In this document: piece by piece, positions 53,801 to 60,784 of the stretch
How positions within the stretch are numbered: position 1 is the first letter of the stretch
How the letters are laid out: each line of letters opens with the position of its first letter
NCBI RefSeq assembly: GCF_037176765.1
Contig: NC_090025.1
Coordinates: forward strand, 174,080,040-174,144,039
Length of the DNA: 64,000 nucleotides
Direction: 5' to 3'
Source: Anolis sagrei
Taxonomy: Eukaryota > Chordata > Lepidosauria > Squamata > Anolidae
The notes under the pieces: generated by a model
What the model was told of the DNA's origin: nothing
Databases searched by the model: none
Seen by the model: the letters and a program-made list of their open reading frames with translations, nothing else
Program-made: the position numbers and the translations under genes

Positions 53801-56800
53801 TAAAGTTCTGGTGGTGAAAATTTCAGAACTCTTAACAAAACTTTCAAAATTTTATTATTTCATTATTGGCGATTTTTATGACAGAACCAATTAGGAGCTG
53901 CCATTTAGAACAAAATTTTGAAAGTTTTGTTAAGAATTCTGAATTTTTCACCACCAGAACTTTAGCAACACTTTAGAAGCAAAGCACCAGCACCCTAGTT
54001 TTCACCATCAGAACCTTAGTTTTGTAAATACTTTAGAATCATTTAGAACCATGGATTGCTCATGTCTACTGAATACACTGGGCAGTGGGCTGTGTGTGTG
54101 TGTGTCATTATCCTGATACAGAACCCTGAAAAGCTTCAACTGAGTTGCATTGACTGAAATTGCTTTGACACAGCATCGCTACATTGCTAAACTCAATTAG
54201 ATCTGCTTCGAGGCAATAAGGAAACATAAGCCTCTCTTCTAATTGAGCCATTTTGCTGTTCTTTTGTGTCTTAAAGTTGTTTCTACCTGATGGAGACATT
54301 AAGGCGAACTTCTCATAGTGTGTTATTTGCAAGATTTGAACAGAGATAGTTTGCTAGTAGGAACAAATCTTATATTTAGACCATTGATTCAGTGGTTCAA
54401 TACTTTAAACACTCAATTGACAGAAGTTTCCCAAGACTTCAGACTCACTGGGACTCTATCTACAAAGTCTGGAGACTGAAACTGGGACATTCTCTATACA
54501 AAATATGTTTTGTATAGATAATAATTTCCCCCTACAATGCAATGGAGCTGTTTGTCTTCATTTCTTTTCAGAAGCCTTAAAGGACAATCTGGACAGCCAT
54601 CTAGCTTTGGATTCTCTACACTAAGAGAATAATTAGACTAAAGCATGGGAAGGTTAAGTTGAAAACTCTCAGAAGAGAATTCAGCAAAATGCAGCCCAAA
54701 AGCACACACTGAGCTTGACTAGAAGGTCTAAAAATAGTGCTTTCAACCTTATAGTTATGAGAAGCCTTACAAAAAAGGACCTATAATATTTTGGTCAGCA
54801 GAAAGCTCTTTTATGTTTCTTTGACTTCGTGGCCATGATAGTTAGAGCCATAAAATCAGCCAGAGCTCTAGCACAAAGCAAATTCATTGCCTACATGATA
54901 GGATCTTCCACAGTCCCCTATTTTCCCTTAGAGAAAGAGCTGTCAACCATTACCTAGCAATGTGTAGATAGATGCTTGTGAAATGCAAACAGTATTGCTT
55001 GTTGCAGATATAATTCATCTCTGTGAACATTGCAAGCTTCACTATTCTTGTTTCTTATTGGTTTTAGGCAATATCTTTATTTGTCACAAGCTGATTGGAC
55101 TTGCGGGTGTGGAGGAGAGTGACAGTGAAGATGATTCCTTTGCCTCTTCTAGCGTGGTATATAAAATTGGTTCGTAGCTTAACTTTGTTTATGCCTCTGG
55201 AGAGCATGGCACAAAGTGGTTTCCAGTTCATGCTTTCTGAATTTCCCTTGAACTAAGGTCACCCTCCTTGCTTCTTATATCTCTTCCCTCCCTTCTGTAG
55301 AACTTACTTGCTCCAAAGTTTGTATGTGGGGCCTGCTCAACAGATAGCTATGAAAATGAGGTTAGTGAAGGCATGGGCAAACTTCGGCCCTTCAAGTTTT
55401 CTGGACTATTCCAAAACCCCTGGAGGGCCGAAGTTTGCCCATGACTGGTTTAGTGGGAGGTTGCATCATGGTGTGATGATTCTGTACAAAACTGATTCAG
55501 TAAAAATCAGAATGTGGCCATATTTCCATATCCTACAGTAGTGGTTCTCAACCTGTGGGTCCCCAGGTATTTTGGCCTACAACTCCCAGAAATCCCAGTC
55601 AGTTTACAACTGTTAGGATTCCTGAGAGTTGAAGGCCAAAACATCTGGAACCCACAGGTTGAGAACCACTGCCCTACAGCATAAGAACTTCAGGAGGGTC
55701 TAGTTCAGGCATCCTCAAACTCTAACCCTCCAAATGTTTAGACCTCCAGCTCCCAGAAAACCTAGCCAGCTTGTTCAATGGTCAGGAATTCTGGGAGTTG
55801 GAGGCCCAAACAGCTGGAGGTATGGAGTTTGATGATGTCTGGTCTAGTTATATGAGACTAGAGACCTCTCTAGTCCAGCATACTGCAGCAGAACAGCCAA
55901 CTCCATTTCTAAGGGAAGCCTACCAGCAGAATATGTGCACAAAATTCTTTGACCATGTTTTCCAGTAACTAGTACCTAGAACCACTATGTCTAACACTGG
56001 AGGTAATATAGGGCCTAATCTCTGCCCACTTCTGTTTTAGGATCCAGGCTTCCTAAGGTTTACCTTTTCATTTGCAAAACACTATATACATATGTGCGTC
56101 TTGAACATTCTGGAGATTGGTAACTTCATCACTGCGGTTAGTCTTTGCAGTAGTGCACATTGCAGCTATTCATGCATAGCTGATATGGCCAACTGGTTAC
56201 TTCTGGTGAAAAACCTACCCATTCTTAACTAGTCATTTAAGCAAAGGTTTTTCCATTTGTATGGCTTCCATAATTGTCTGATTGATATGCACACATCATG
56301 TCAGTTAAAGCAATTAAATATTTTTTTTATTAAATCTTTCATCTTGCATTTATTACTATTAGGGAATTCTGGCTACTCTGATTAGTCGAATTTGCACTTA
56401 CATTTGTAAACTAACTCATTAGTTTCTCTCTATTAGGTGACCTTGGACATGTGACATCCATAGCTACTCCACAAGTGGAGGAAGGAGACTGCCAGTTCTT
56501 GGCCAATGAAATCTTGCAAGAGGTAAGAACATATGAGTCCTTCTGGATCAAACTGTTGCATAGTGCAGTATCATGTTTCCCACAGAGGCTTACCAAGTTC
56601 CTGTTGATTCAGTGGATCTGTTGTGGTTTAGGCTGCCCATTGGATATAGGCTGGTGTATTCTAAACTTGGGTCTTTAATTATAAAAACATTTATGTCCTT
56701 GAAAAACTGTTGTTACGTCTTGTGGTGTAAAACCTCGTTTTCCTTATTCTTCTACAGCAATACTGCTATCTGCCCAAGGCAGACATCTTTGCCCTTGCTT

Positions 56801-57968
56801 TAACCGTTGCTCAAGCGGCTGGTTGTGGGACATTACCTGCCAATGGTACCATGTGGCACCACATCCGCAAAGGCAACCTTCCAGCAATCCCACAGCAGCT
56901 GTCACGTGGCTTTATTGAACTGCTCAAGGTGAGCTTCCTTTTTGGGGAATATGAAAATAGCATTGGTTATTTCAGCAGTAGTATGAAACATACTTCTTTC
57001 TCACTCCTATTTGTTTTGATCTCAGCTTATGATTCATCCTGACCCAGTTATGAGGCCATCAGCCACTGCACTAACCAAGCACCCTATCCTCCGGCCTTCT
57101 ATTGGGAAAGCTGACCAACTTCAGAAGCAGCTTAATGTGGAGAGGTTCAAAACTGCTATGCTGGAAAGGTAAAGTCCTTCAACAGGGTCAAACCAAGATG
57201 CTATGGTGTCTGATAGGAACTGGTATATCACTGGCCAAAGAAGAAATGCTTCTTCTTTATGACACACTACATGGTTTGACTTTTTCCATTTTAATTTGCC
57301 ACCTTAAAGTTCTATTAGTGTAGTGAGGGGGAAATACAAAAATAATTGGGAGGGGGAGGTGTTGCGGTGTACTGTCAAGTGGTTTCCACTTTATGGTGAT
57401 CCTAAAGTAAACCTATCACAAGGTTTCCTGGAGCTGAGGGCGTGTAACTTATCCAGGGTCAAGTCACACACTACAACTAGTGTTAGCTGCATGGATAATC
57501 CTACAACTTCTGATTTAACATGTATTGTTCACCTTCTGGCTGCTTCAGGAAATGATAGGATAGACGTGTCCATCGTCCTATTTCTTTGGAAAGCAAAGAT
57601 ACTTCCTGCAATCATACTTGTGCACACATTCAACCTTCCTTTGTCTTGGCCCTATGAGATCCCTTCAGTTCTGATTTCCTAAACTGGAATGCCTGTTGGA
57701 AACACCATCAGTGAGAAATATTCATTCCAATTCTTTGATGTCCTTGGGATGATTTTGTTCTTTATTATTTCTTCTCCTTCACAGGGAACTGAGGGCAGCC
57801 CGTCTAGCTCAGACCTTCAAAAAGGAGCAGGCCATGAAAAGAGACCTGTCTTTGGAATGTGCCAGGCCTCAAGAAACTGGAACCAGTTCAAAGCTTAAGA
57901 ACAACAAGAAGCGCCTAGTGGGAGGGAAAAATGCCCGATCATTTAGCTTTACTGCCACTGGCTACTGA
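35537..57968 (+). CDS. WEE2: WEE2, oocyte Wee1-like protein kinase (complete CDS, 11 coding exons)
   Basis: Wee1-family kinase that phosphorylates the inhibitory Tyr15 of CDK1, holding oocytes in meiotic arrest (family knowledge; nuclear). Exons: 35537-35898, 38900-39099, 45967-46018, 49453-49625, 51854-51975, 53489-53635, 55068-55169, 56437-56522, 56758-56928, 57026-57168, 57785-57968. From ATG 35542 they give 579 codons including TGA, 578 aa (human about 567). The start MDD and overall match to human WEE2 separate it from WEE1. Seen: Thr-Pro-rich N-terminus (T40, T59, T77, T91, T99, T114, T117 precede Pro), basic GKRKTRGE at 178-185, Gly loop [10 protein letters not shown] (226-235), Lys249, Glu267 (REVYAH), catalytic HMDIKPSN (H345, D347, N352), DLG (D386) in place of DFG as in the family, and a C-terminal Arg/Lys-rich tail ending [12 protein letters not shown]. 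Phases agree throughout, with GT/AG at every junction. The exon before 35537 (5' UTR) is not identified. Confidence 0.96.
36790..36905. mobile_element. Half of a MITE (GGGTGCATCTACACTG family)
   Basis: CCATAGCATTGAGCCATGGC and TTAATTCTACAGTGTAGATG match the right half of the elements at 48222-49189 and 63122-63322. Confidence 0.7.
38040..38175 (-). mobile_element. LINE 3' tail, same family as 17000-17385
   Basis: ACACAGCAAACAAGATCATT and GGACACTTCCCAAGTATCTA repeat the end seen at 17000-17080. Preceded by a (GTT)n run. Confidence 0.55.
38203..38237. repeat. Perfect 14-bp inverted repeat hairpin
   Basis: TCACTATGGGCCCT and AGGGCCCATAGTGA flank the 7-nt loop AGCTAGC. Probably the core of a small MITE. 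Confidence 0.8.
38900..39099 (+). CDS. WEE2: WEE2 coding exon 2
   Basis: 200 nt; acceptor TTTTTTCTAG, donor AGAGCT|GTGAGT. Residues 120-185 plus 2 nt, including [16 protein letters not shown] (conserved in WEE2) and the basic cluster GKRKTRGE. Confidence 0.93.
39100..40173. other. WEE2 coding intron 2 upstream of the LINE
   Basis: Largely unrecognised. A Sauria-type SINE fragment lies at about 39900-40070 and an L2 3' tail (AGCGGGGTATAAATATAATA) at 40130-40170, immediately before the LINE insertion. Confidence 0.5.
39900..40070 (-). mobile_element. Sauria-type SINE fragment
   Basis: ACAGTGATTCTAAAGTGGAC ... GAATTGAACTCTGGTCTCTA is the complement of the SINE body and B-box region; diverged. 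Confidence 0.55.
40174..40183. repeat. Target-site duplication, left copy
   Basis: AGATCTTCAG, identical to 44101-44110, bounding the full-length LINE. Confidence 0.9.
40189..40318 (+). ncRNA. Candidate HDV-like self-cleaving ribozyme at the LINE 5' end
   Basis: The first ~135 nt can be drawn with the hepatitis-delta-type nested pseudoknot. P1 is CCCCCTC/GAGGGGG (40189-40195, 40220-40226), P2 is GGACTGT/ACAGTCC (40199-40205, 40312-40318), and P3 is ACC/GGT (40207-40209, 40217-40219) around a 7-nt loop. Next come a variable P4 region, then GACCAAGC before P2', where CCAAG fits the catalytic-C joining strand (genomic HDV has a C followed by purines there). All three helices are perfect, with lengths 7, 7 and 3 as in HDV. 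Against it: P1 begins with C rather than the usual G, P1.1 pairs are not obvious, and 5 nt (TAGAT) separate the TSD from P1. HDV-like ribozymes are known at 5' ends of R2 and some RTE elements. Confidence 0.5.
40824..44093 (+). CDS. LINE polyprotein: APE endonuclease, reverse transcriptase, C2H2 finger (1,089 aa, intact)
   Basis: Enzyme for target-primed reverse transcription: nicks DNA and copies its own RNA. Residues 12-265 form an APE-type endonuclease: [10 protein letters not shown] (13-22), catalytic Glu in LQETRR (52-57), [11 protein letters not shown] (163-173), [10 protein letters not shown] (256-265, with the catalytic Asp-His). RT spans about 505-830: [10 protein letters not shown] (507-516), YRGISLL (568-574), [13 protein letters not shown] (635-647), [14 protein letters not shown] (696-709), catalytic YADD (757-760), LNIEKTKV (789-796), FRYLGSHLS (824-832). 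The C-terminal part has LLYACETWT (882-890) and [10 protein letters not shown] (942-951). A single C2H2 finger is C1051, C1054, H1067, H1071. No stop or frameshift, and no motif residue visibly lost. Start: ATG 40824 is the first in frame; Met12 (40857) directly before NFGTWNVRT is the alternative. Regulation is unknown; a 5' UTR ribozyme is possible. Confidence 0.93.
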   Translation: MGSPPCGQKRKMNFGTWNVRTLIDNSGSEHPERRTAIIARELGRFNIDIAALQETRRAGEGQLKEEKGGYTFFWKGLPKEDQRMHGVGFAIRNDLMKHLSEAPTGINERLSTLRVDLAKNQRATIISAYAPTLDADEDIKEKFYCQLDTVLSGIPKEDKIILLGDFNARVGRDFDLWPGTIGKDGVGNSNSNGILLLTKCAEHNLVITNTLFRQKNKFKTSWKHPRSKHWHLLDYVITRARDRRDVLLTRAMIGADDCWTDHRLIRSSMAIKIAPKRRLQGRKTRRKMNTQALQEPSRRAHLQTALKDHLPTEHPENVEEHWNKLKTSIIQACEETIGYQAKKHQDWFDENDIEIQQLIDKKRKAFQAWQRDINCAAKKKIYASAKAEVQRRTRELKNIWWTKKAEEIQHLADTHNAQGFFKATKVIYGPRNHGIQPLRSSDGTKLLKDQNSIALRWKEHYQSLLNRSSNVADEVLSQIPQQQTRDELAALPSLEEVSNAISQQKNNKASGPDGIPAEIFKEGGPELTHQLHQLIEKVWVTEKIPADFKDATIITLFKKGERTDCGNYRGISLLTSAGKILARILANRLLPLSEDTLPESQNGFRPSRGTVDMIFTARQLQEKCREQNQPLYMAFIDLAKAFDTVNRSALWTILHKIGCPNKFVNILRLLHDDMMATVLDSSGSQSDPFKVESGVKQGCVIAPTLFSIFIAMILHLVDGKLPTGVEIIYRTDGKLFNLSRLKAKTKVTTTSVIELQYADDNVVCAHSEEDLQATLNTFAEAYEKLGLSLNIEKTKVLFQQSPANPSPMPVIQLNGVTLENVDHFRYLGSHLSTKVNIDAEIQHRLSSASAAFSRMKQRVFEDRDIRRETKVLVYKAIVLPTLLYACETWTVYRRHMQLLERFHQRCLRKILQISWEDKRTNVSVLEEAKTTSIEAMVLQHQLRWAGHVVRMPDHRLPKQLLYSELKNGKRNVGGQEKRFKDGLKANLKNSGIDTENWEALALERSSWRTAVTSSAAEFEEARVEGEREKRARRKARQANPDRERLPPGNQCPHCGRRCRARIGLHSHLRTHKEIHNGRPSYSSNEGSPK
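44101..44110. repeat. Target-site duplication, right copy
   Basis: AGATCTTCAG, directly after the (TAAG)n tail of the LINE. Confidence 0.9.
44111..45966. other. WEE2 coding intron 2 downstream of the LINE
   Basis: Apart from a poly-C run at 44118-44127 and an L2 3' end at 44805-45112, nothing is recognised. Confidence 0.45.
44805..45112 (-). mobile_element. L2-type LINE 3' end
   Basis: (ATTT)n run, ATCCTGCCCATATCAGCCCG and CAGGCGACTCAGGGCGGTCT are the complement of an L2-type 3' UTR; GAAGAGCCAGGTTTTCACTC is the coding C-terminal remnant. Confidence 0.75.
45967..46018 (+). CDS. WEE2: WEE2 coding exon 3
   Basis: 52 nt; acceptor TGTTTTAG, donor GCCAAG|GTGAGT. Completes Leu186 and encodes [17 protein letters not shown]; the end GLPAK matches the human protein. 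Short but phase-consistent (2 to 0). Confidence 0.88.
46927..47054. mobile_element. Foldback hAT-like MITE (AATGGGCAAACTTTGG family)
   Basis: Ends CAGGAATGGGCAAACTTTGG and CAAAGTTTTACCCATTCC, with arms meeting at GCCTACCGGCTGTTAGG. Near-identical 8-bp flanks TACTAGCC / TACTAGGC. Confidence 0.8.
48222..49189. mobile_element. MITE (GGGTGCATCTACACTG family) split by a SPIN-like hAT
   Basis: Left half 48222-48357 (AGGGTGCATCTGCACTGTAG) and right half 49096-49189 (TTTTACAGTGTAGATGCACC) are inverted ends of one element. The intervening 738 bp is the SPIN-like insertion. Confidence 0.88.
48358..49095 (+). mobile_element. SPIN-like hAT element with perfect TSD
   Basis: 738 bp, from CAGCGTTTCTTAACCTGGTG to AGGTTGAGAAATACTG. 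The 3' part AAAATTACAGTTATGAAGTA and GGTTGGGGGTCACCACCACA match the SPIN type by memory. Exact 8-bp TSD TTGTAAAG at 48350-48357 and 49096-49103, fitting the hAT nTnnnnAn preference. No transposase ORF. Confidence 0.9.
49453..49625 (+). CDS. WEE2: WEE2 coding exon 4 (start of kinase domain)
   Basis: 173 nt; acceptor CCTCCTATAG, donor GATGA|GTAAGT. Residues 204-260: [19 protein letters not shown], then [19 protein letters not shown], carrying the glycine loop and ATP-binding Lys249. Confidence 0.96.
50010..50580 (+). mobile_element. L2-type LINE fragment (RT C-terminal region)
   Basis: Plus frame encodes [38 protein letters not shown] and [20 protein letters not shown], a colinear L2 C-terminal segment in WEE2 coding intron 4. 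Interrupted on the right by BovB. Confidence 0.85.
50584..51178 (-). mobile_element. BovB/RTE LINE 3' fragment with open C-terminal frame
   Basis: Minus frame 51170-50601 (189 codons) encodes the BovB C-terminus: [79 protein letters not shown] and [11 protein letters not shown]. The (AAC)n tail is at the left. The open frame suggests a young copy; it is 5' truncated and inserted into an L2. Confidence 0.92.
51179..51545 (+). mobile_element. L2-type LINE 3' end, continuation after BovB
   Basis: ACTTGGAAACCGCTCTAAAG and ATATAAATAAAGTTTTGCTG form an L2 3' end. It is followed by another short C-terminal piece (GAGAGGGTCTTCTCAGTGGC ... CTCCCTCCCTCCCTGACATC), so the order is rearranged. Confidence 0.65.
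51854..51975 (+). CDS. WEE2: WEE2 coding exon 5
   Basis: 122 nt; acceptor TTTCTTTGCAG, donor AATG|GTAAGA. Residues 261-301: [20 protein letters not shown], then [20 protein letters not shown], including Glu267 of helix C. Confidence 0.96.
52283..52528 (-). mobile_element. tRNA-derived SINE, near full length
   Basis: TTTTTCATGTCAGGAGTGAC at left; GAGCCACTGGGGGCTCC at right is the complement of the tRNA-like head (a few bases of the head are missing). Confidence 0.8.
53096..53240. mobile_element. Old hAT-like MITE
   Basis: CCAGTGCTTTTCAATCTTTG and CGTTTGAGAACTACTATGC are degraded inverted ends; body GTCCTCCAGATATGC. Confidence 0.5.
53489..53635 (+). CDS. WEE2: WEE2 coding exon 6 (catalytic loop)
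   Basis: 147 nt; acceptor TTTTTTGCAG, donor GCCCA|GTAAGC. Residues 302-350: [37 protein letters not shown] and LVHMDIKP with catalytic Asp347. Confidence 0.96.
53712..54068. mobile_element. 357-bp palindromic hAT-type MITE with perfect TSD
   Basis: Near full-length inverted repeat: TAGGCATGGGCAATCCATGG at left and CCATGGATTGCTCATGTCTA at right. Exact 8-bp flanks CTGAATAC at 53704-53711 and 54069-54076. Arms about 150 nt each; lies in WEE2 coding intron 6, 77 bp after exon 6. Confidence 0.9.
54077..55067. other. WEE2 coding intron 6, remainder
   Basis: A (TG)n run at 54090-54106; otherwise no element recognised. Confidence 0.45.
55068..55169 (+). CDS. WEE2: WEE2 coding exon 7
   Basis: 102 nt. 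Acceptor GGTTTTAG; donor AAATTG|GTTCGT, a weak GT site, but the only one that keeps the conserved YKIGDLG junction in frame. Encodes [10 protein letters not shown], an acidic stretch [16 protein letters not shown], and VVYKI. Confidence 0.9.
55373..55446. mobile_element. Short foldback MITE
   Basis: CATGGGCAAACTTCGGCCCT and AGGGCCGAAGTTTGCCCATG are perfect inverted arms; same family as 46927. Confidence 0.75.
55539..55671. mobile_element. Short hAT-like MITE with 8-bp TSD
   Basis: Member of the CAGTGGTTCTCAACC family, 133 bp, flanked by TCCTACAG / CCCTACAG. Confidence 0.8.
55707..55843. mobile_element. Old hAT-like MITE
   Basis: GGCATCCTCAAACTCTAACC and GTATGGAGTTTGATGATGTC are degraded inverted ends; internal AATTCTGGGAGTTGGAGG. 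Confidence 0.6.
55844..56436. other. WEE2 coding intron 7, remainder
   Basis: No recognisable element. Confidence 0.45.
56437..56522 (+). CDS. WEE2: WEE2 coding exon 8 (activation segment)
   Basis: 86 nt; acceptor TCTATTAG, donor CAAGAG|GTAAGA. Residues 385-413: [18 protein letters not shown], then [14 protein letters not shown] replaces DFG as in Wee1 kinases. Confidence 0.95.
56758..56928 (+). CDS. WEE2: WEE2 coding exon 9
   Basis: 171 nt, phase 0 to 0; acceptor TTCTACAG, donor CTCAAG|GTGAGC. Encodes [19 protein letters not shown] and [17 protein letters not shown] of the C-lobe. Confidence 0.96.
57026..57168 (+). CDS. WEE2: WEE2 coding exon 10
   Basis: 143 nt; acceptor GATCTCAG, donor GAAAG|GTAAAG. 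Encodes [19 protein letters not shown] and [17 protein letters not shown], the end of the kinase domain and the start of the C-terminal helix. Confidence 0.95.
57360..57480 (-). mobile_element. Sauria-type SINE fragment
   Basis: GTACTGTCAAGTGGTTTCCA and GGTGATCCTAAAGTAAACCT are the complement of the SINE tail domain; no head left. Confidence 0.6.
57785..57968 (+). CDS. WEE2: WEE2 coding exon 11 and stop
   Basis: 184 nt; acceptor CCTTCACAG; TGA at 57966-57968. Encodes [16 protein letters not shown] and [20 protein letters not shown]; the KRLVGGKxARS motif is shared with human WEE2. Confidence 0.93.
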
Positions 57969-59215
57969 GGACTGAATAATTCAGGGTTCTTGGGTTATAG
58001 AAGCATATCCCAAAGAAAAATAATCACAATTGGCTTTCACTTTTTGCACCATGACTACAAGAATGATGGTGCTGAATCTTAATCTACAGTCAGTCCTATT
58101 TCAAGATTATTTTTTCATTTCATACCCTCATTTTTTTCTCCACGGGACGTGACAATCATAGCTGCTTTATGGTGAGGCCATTAAAACCATGAGTGCAGGA
58201 GGCATAGGGATGTAATTGCAGCTTCTCAAGCCAAAACATCTCTTAAACATCATGGGTGTATTGTCTCCCCAGGATTCTCAGAAGAACATGTAACTTTATT
58301 TTCTTTCTCTCACTGTTATATTTGCCTATTTTAAGCTCCTTTTGTGTTAATTGCTTTAAAAAAGATTAGAAATAGCGGTGTGCTGAAAGAGAATATTTCT
58401 GAAGCAGCTGACTTCTTCTCACAGTTGTGGATGAAGTTATGTCATCATGCTAGTTTTAAGTCTCTTAAGAACCATTTAAATTCACTAGAAAAGTGGTGGT
58501 GAACTTCAACTCTCATTGACCCTAGCTGGCATAGTCTATGTTGAACAATCATGGAGGTTGCAGTCCTGAAATATCTGGAAGGATATAGTGATTCAGTCTT
58601 CCAAACAAAAGCAAAATATATTTAAGGTTAACAGTTGTCAGCAATGAGATCTTTTTTGAAATAAACAAGTGCATCTTTTGACAATAGATGTATCCTGATT
58701 TGGAAACAGGTTGGCTCTCTCTTTTGTTTCCAACAAGCAGGTAAAATAAATCTTGGCTGGGAGGGTGAGGGGCTTTATTCTTAAACGGTGACATATGAAT
58801 GACTGACATAACTAATGGATAAAGGCTTGTAAGTGTCTGGAGTGGGGTAGATTTTTAAAACACACTGGAATGGAGGTAAAATGCTTTTTGGAACCCCTTT
58901 TCAGGGGATGACATTGTGTAAGATGTTCTTAATTAAAATAAAGTAAGCCTTGTGCCCCTGTTAGAGTGTTAGCTTTTGATGTTGTTGCAGCAACGAAAAC
59001 AACAGTTCCATGGATTCTTCTATTCGTAAGACTTGAGTATTGGAATAGTAATTTTAGTGGTGGTGTCCAACATTTCCTTCACTATATGACCTCCTCAAAC
59101 TTTCCTGGACAAAATTTAGTCTTAGCTGCTGGGCAACGTAATTTTTTTAGCTGTTGTTTTTTATGTTTTTCTAAAGAAAAGCACATGATACTTTGAATAA
59201 AATCGTTTACCTTGT
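57969..59215 (+). other. WEE2: WEE2 3' UTR (approximate extent)
   Basis: Sequence after the stop. Candidate AATAAA poly(A) signals are at 58937-58942 and 59196-59201. A worn MITE (58490-58590) lies inside. Which signal is used cannot be decided from sequence. Confidence 0.5.
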
Positions 59216-59334
59216 TTATGTAAGTGTATGTGTGGGGGAATTTCTTTGAGACTCTACAAGGTGACTCTAGCCCTATCTCCTGAGACATTTGAGACGGGTT
59301 TTATAGATGTATGTTCTTTAATCCTCTTAGCTTC

Positions 59335-59815
59335 TGAGGCCCCTTCTACACACATAAAGGTAAAAGTTTCCCCTTGACATTAAGTCTAGTCGTGTCAGAC
59401 TCTGGGGTGGTGGTGCACATCTCTATTTCTAAGCTGAAGAGCCGGCGTTGTCCACAGACACCTCCAAGGTCATGTGGCCGGCATGACTGCATGGAGCACC
59501 GTTACCTTCCCGCCAAAGCAGTATCTATTGATCAAACAGCTAGGTTAGCAGAAACTGGGGCTAACAGTGAGAGCTCACCCTGCTCCCTGGATTCAAACAG
59601 CTGACCTTTTGATCAGCGAGTTCAGCAGCTCAGCGGTTTAACCCACTGCACAACCAGGAGCTGTATAAACCCCACACGTTCTTCTTTGAACTGGAATATG
59701 GGGCCGTGTGAACTGAGATAACCCAGTTCAAAACAGATATTGTGGGATTTTCTGCCTTGATATTCTGCAGCCAGCGTCAGCATCTTGGGTACCCATCATG
59801 CACAGATGTTCCGAT
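59335..59815. mobile_element. hAT-type MITE remnant interrupted by a SINE
   Basis: Left GAGGCCCCTTCTACAC and right TTTGAACTGGAATATGGGGC, AACCCAGTTCAAAACAGATA belong to the GGCCCCTTCTACACTGCC family that also builds the tandem repeat at 63.3 kb. The SINE at 59357-59664 separates them. Confidence 0.6.
59357..59664 (-). mobile_element. tRNA-derived SINE, second family, near full length
   Basis: AAAGGTAAAAGTTTCCCCTT at left; CACTGCACAACCAGGAGCTG at right is the complement of the tRNA-like head. Inserted in the MITE remnant above. Confidence 0.8.
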
Positions 59816-60128
59816 ACTTACTTACTTACTTACTTACCTAGGCGATCCCTAGTTGACTGAGTAGGATAGTCTTCCAGGATCAGTGTTCTGGTGGGTCCGT
59901 AGGTGACTATGGAGCCCTATTCTTGATCTGCATCTTCTCCCACAGTGAGGGCATTGGTTTCCAGGTGAAATGCGGTCTCAGTCGGGGTTGGCTTGACACG
60001 CCTTCCTCTTGGCACGTTTCTCTTTCGCCCTCCATTCGTGCCTCTTCAAATTCTGCAGCACTGCTGGTCACAGCTGACCTCCAGCTGGAGCACTCAAGAG
60101 CCAGGGCTTCCCAGTTCTCAGTGTCAGG
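59815..60128 (-). mobile_element. 5'-truncated copy of the RTE-like LINE
   Basis: Begins with (CTTA)n CCTAGGCGATCC, the complement of the same 3' terminus and (TAAG)n tail as 44085-44100. Minus frame carries [36 protein letters not shown] and ARPNP-like residues, and the region corresponding to the finger. It is colinear with residues about 993-1089 of the intact element, with substitutions and frameshifts. Confidence 0.88.
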
Positions 60129-60505
60129 GGATGTTCTGATAGCCAAGCAAAGCACACGTTCTTGTGAAATTCTGATTATGCTTGAAATTTCTCTTTGAGT
60201 GATACGGCAATTGTCCTGAATCAATCTGTCAACCTTTTGCTTGCATTCTCTAATGAATCTCCTTTGGGGTGACACCTTCTGTTGTCAAGAATTCAATGAC
60301 TGCACGTTGCTTAAGTCGCATTGACCGACCGTCTGCGCAGGGTTCCATACTTTGCACTTTAACAACACAACCATTCGATGCTAAGGCTTCCCACCAAAAT
60401 GGAACTATAGTCTACTGAACAAGCCAATACCTGCCACATACCAGTACTGCCATCTGTTGAGGAGTTATGAAGGTGGAAACATTGTTTTTCATTCAACCCT
60501 TGTAT
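60129..60505 (-). mobile_element. mariner transposase N-terminal remnant
   Basis: Minus strand encodes MRLKQRAVIEFLTTEGVTP at about 60330-60270 and KVDRLIQDNCRITQREISS plus IIRISQERV in ORF 60275-59907. These are two helix-turn-helix pieces of the mariner transposase DNA-binding domain, with an internal deletion between them. The LINE fragment at 59815-60128 is joined to its downstream side, replacing the DDD catalytic part. Confidence 0.78.
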
Positions 60506-60690
60506 ATGTGGTTTTGCGCATGCATTGTAATGTAATTTTTGTTTTTTGCCTTTTAAAGTCTCTTCTGCTGTGTTTTTCAGTGTTTTTATGAGTGATGGTC
60601 ATTTGTTGGCCTGATAGGTGTATTGTGTCCAAATTTGGTGTCAATTCGTCCAGTGGTTTTTGAACATTACATTTTTATTTATATAGATAA
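60506..60690 (+). mobile_element. Unclassified repeat (CCAGTGGTTTTTGA family)
   Basis: TATATGTGGTTTTGCGCATG ... GGTGTCAATTCGTCCAGTGG ... TTTTTATTTATATAGATA; third copy of the family at 24880 and 32572. Confidence 0.65.
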
Positions 60691-60784
60691 ATAGAATGGT
60701 AGCTATTTACTCATTTGACCTATATAATTACCACGCAGTAAGGGGCAGGGGAATGTATTGGATTATTTTATAATCTTACAGGAG

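Noticed and set aside
35537-57968. Assigning the kinase to WEE1 rather than WEE2
   Set aside because: The N-terminus starting MDD, the total length of about 578 aa, the KRLVGGK C-terminal motif and DENND11 as neighbour all fit WEE2; WEE1 has a different, longer N-terminus.
59907-60275. A 122-codon frame that looks like a DNA-binding domain fused to another domain
   Set aside because: It is a mariner remnant running into a LINE fragment by insertion, not a host gene.
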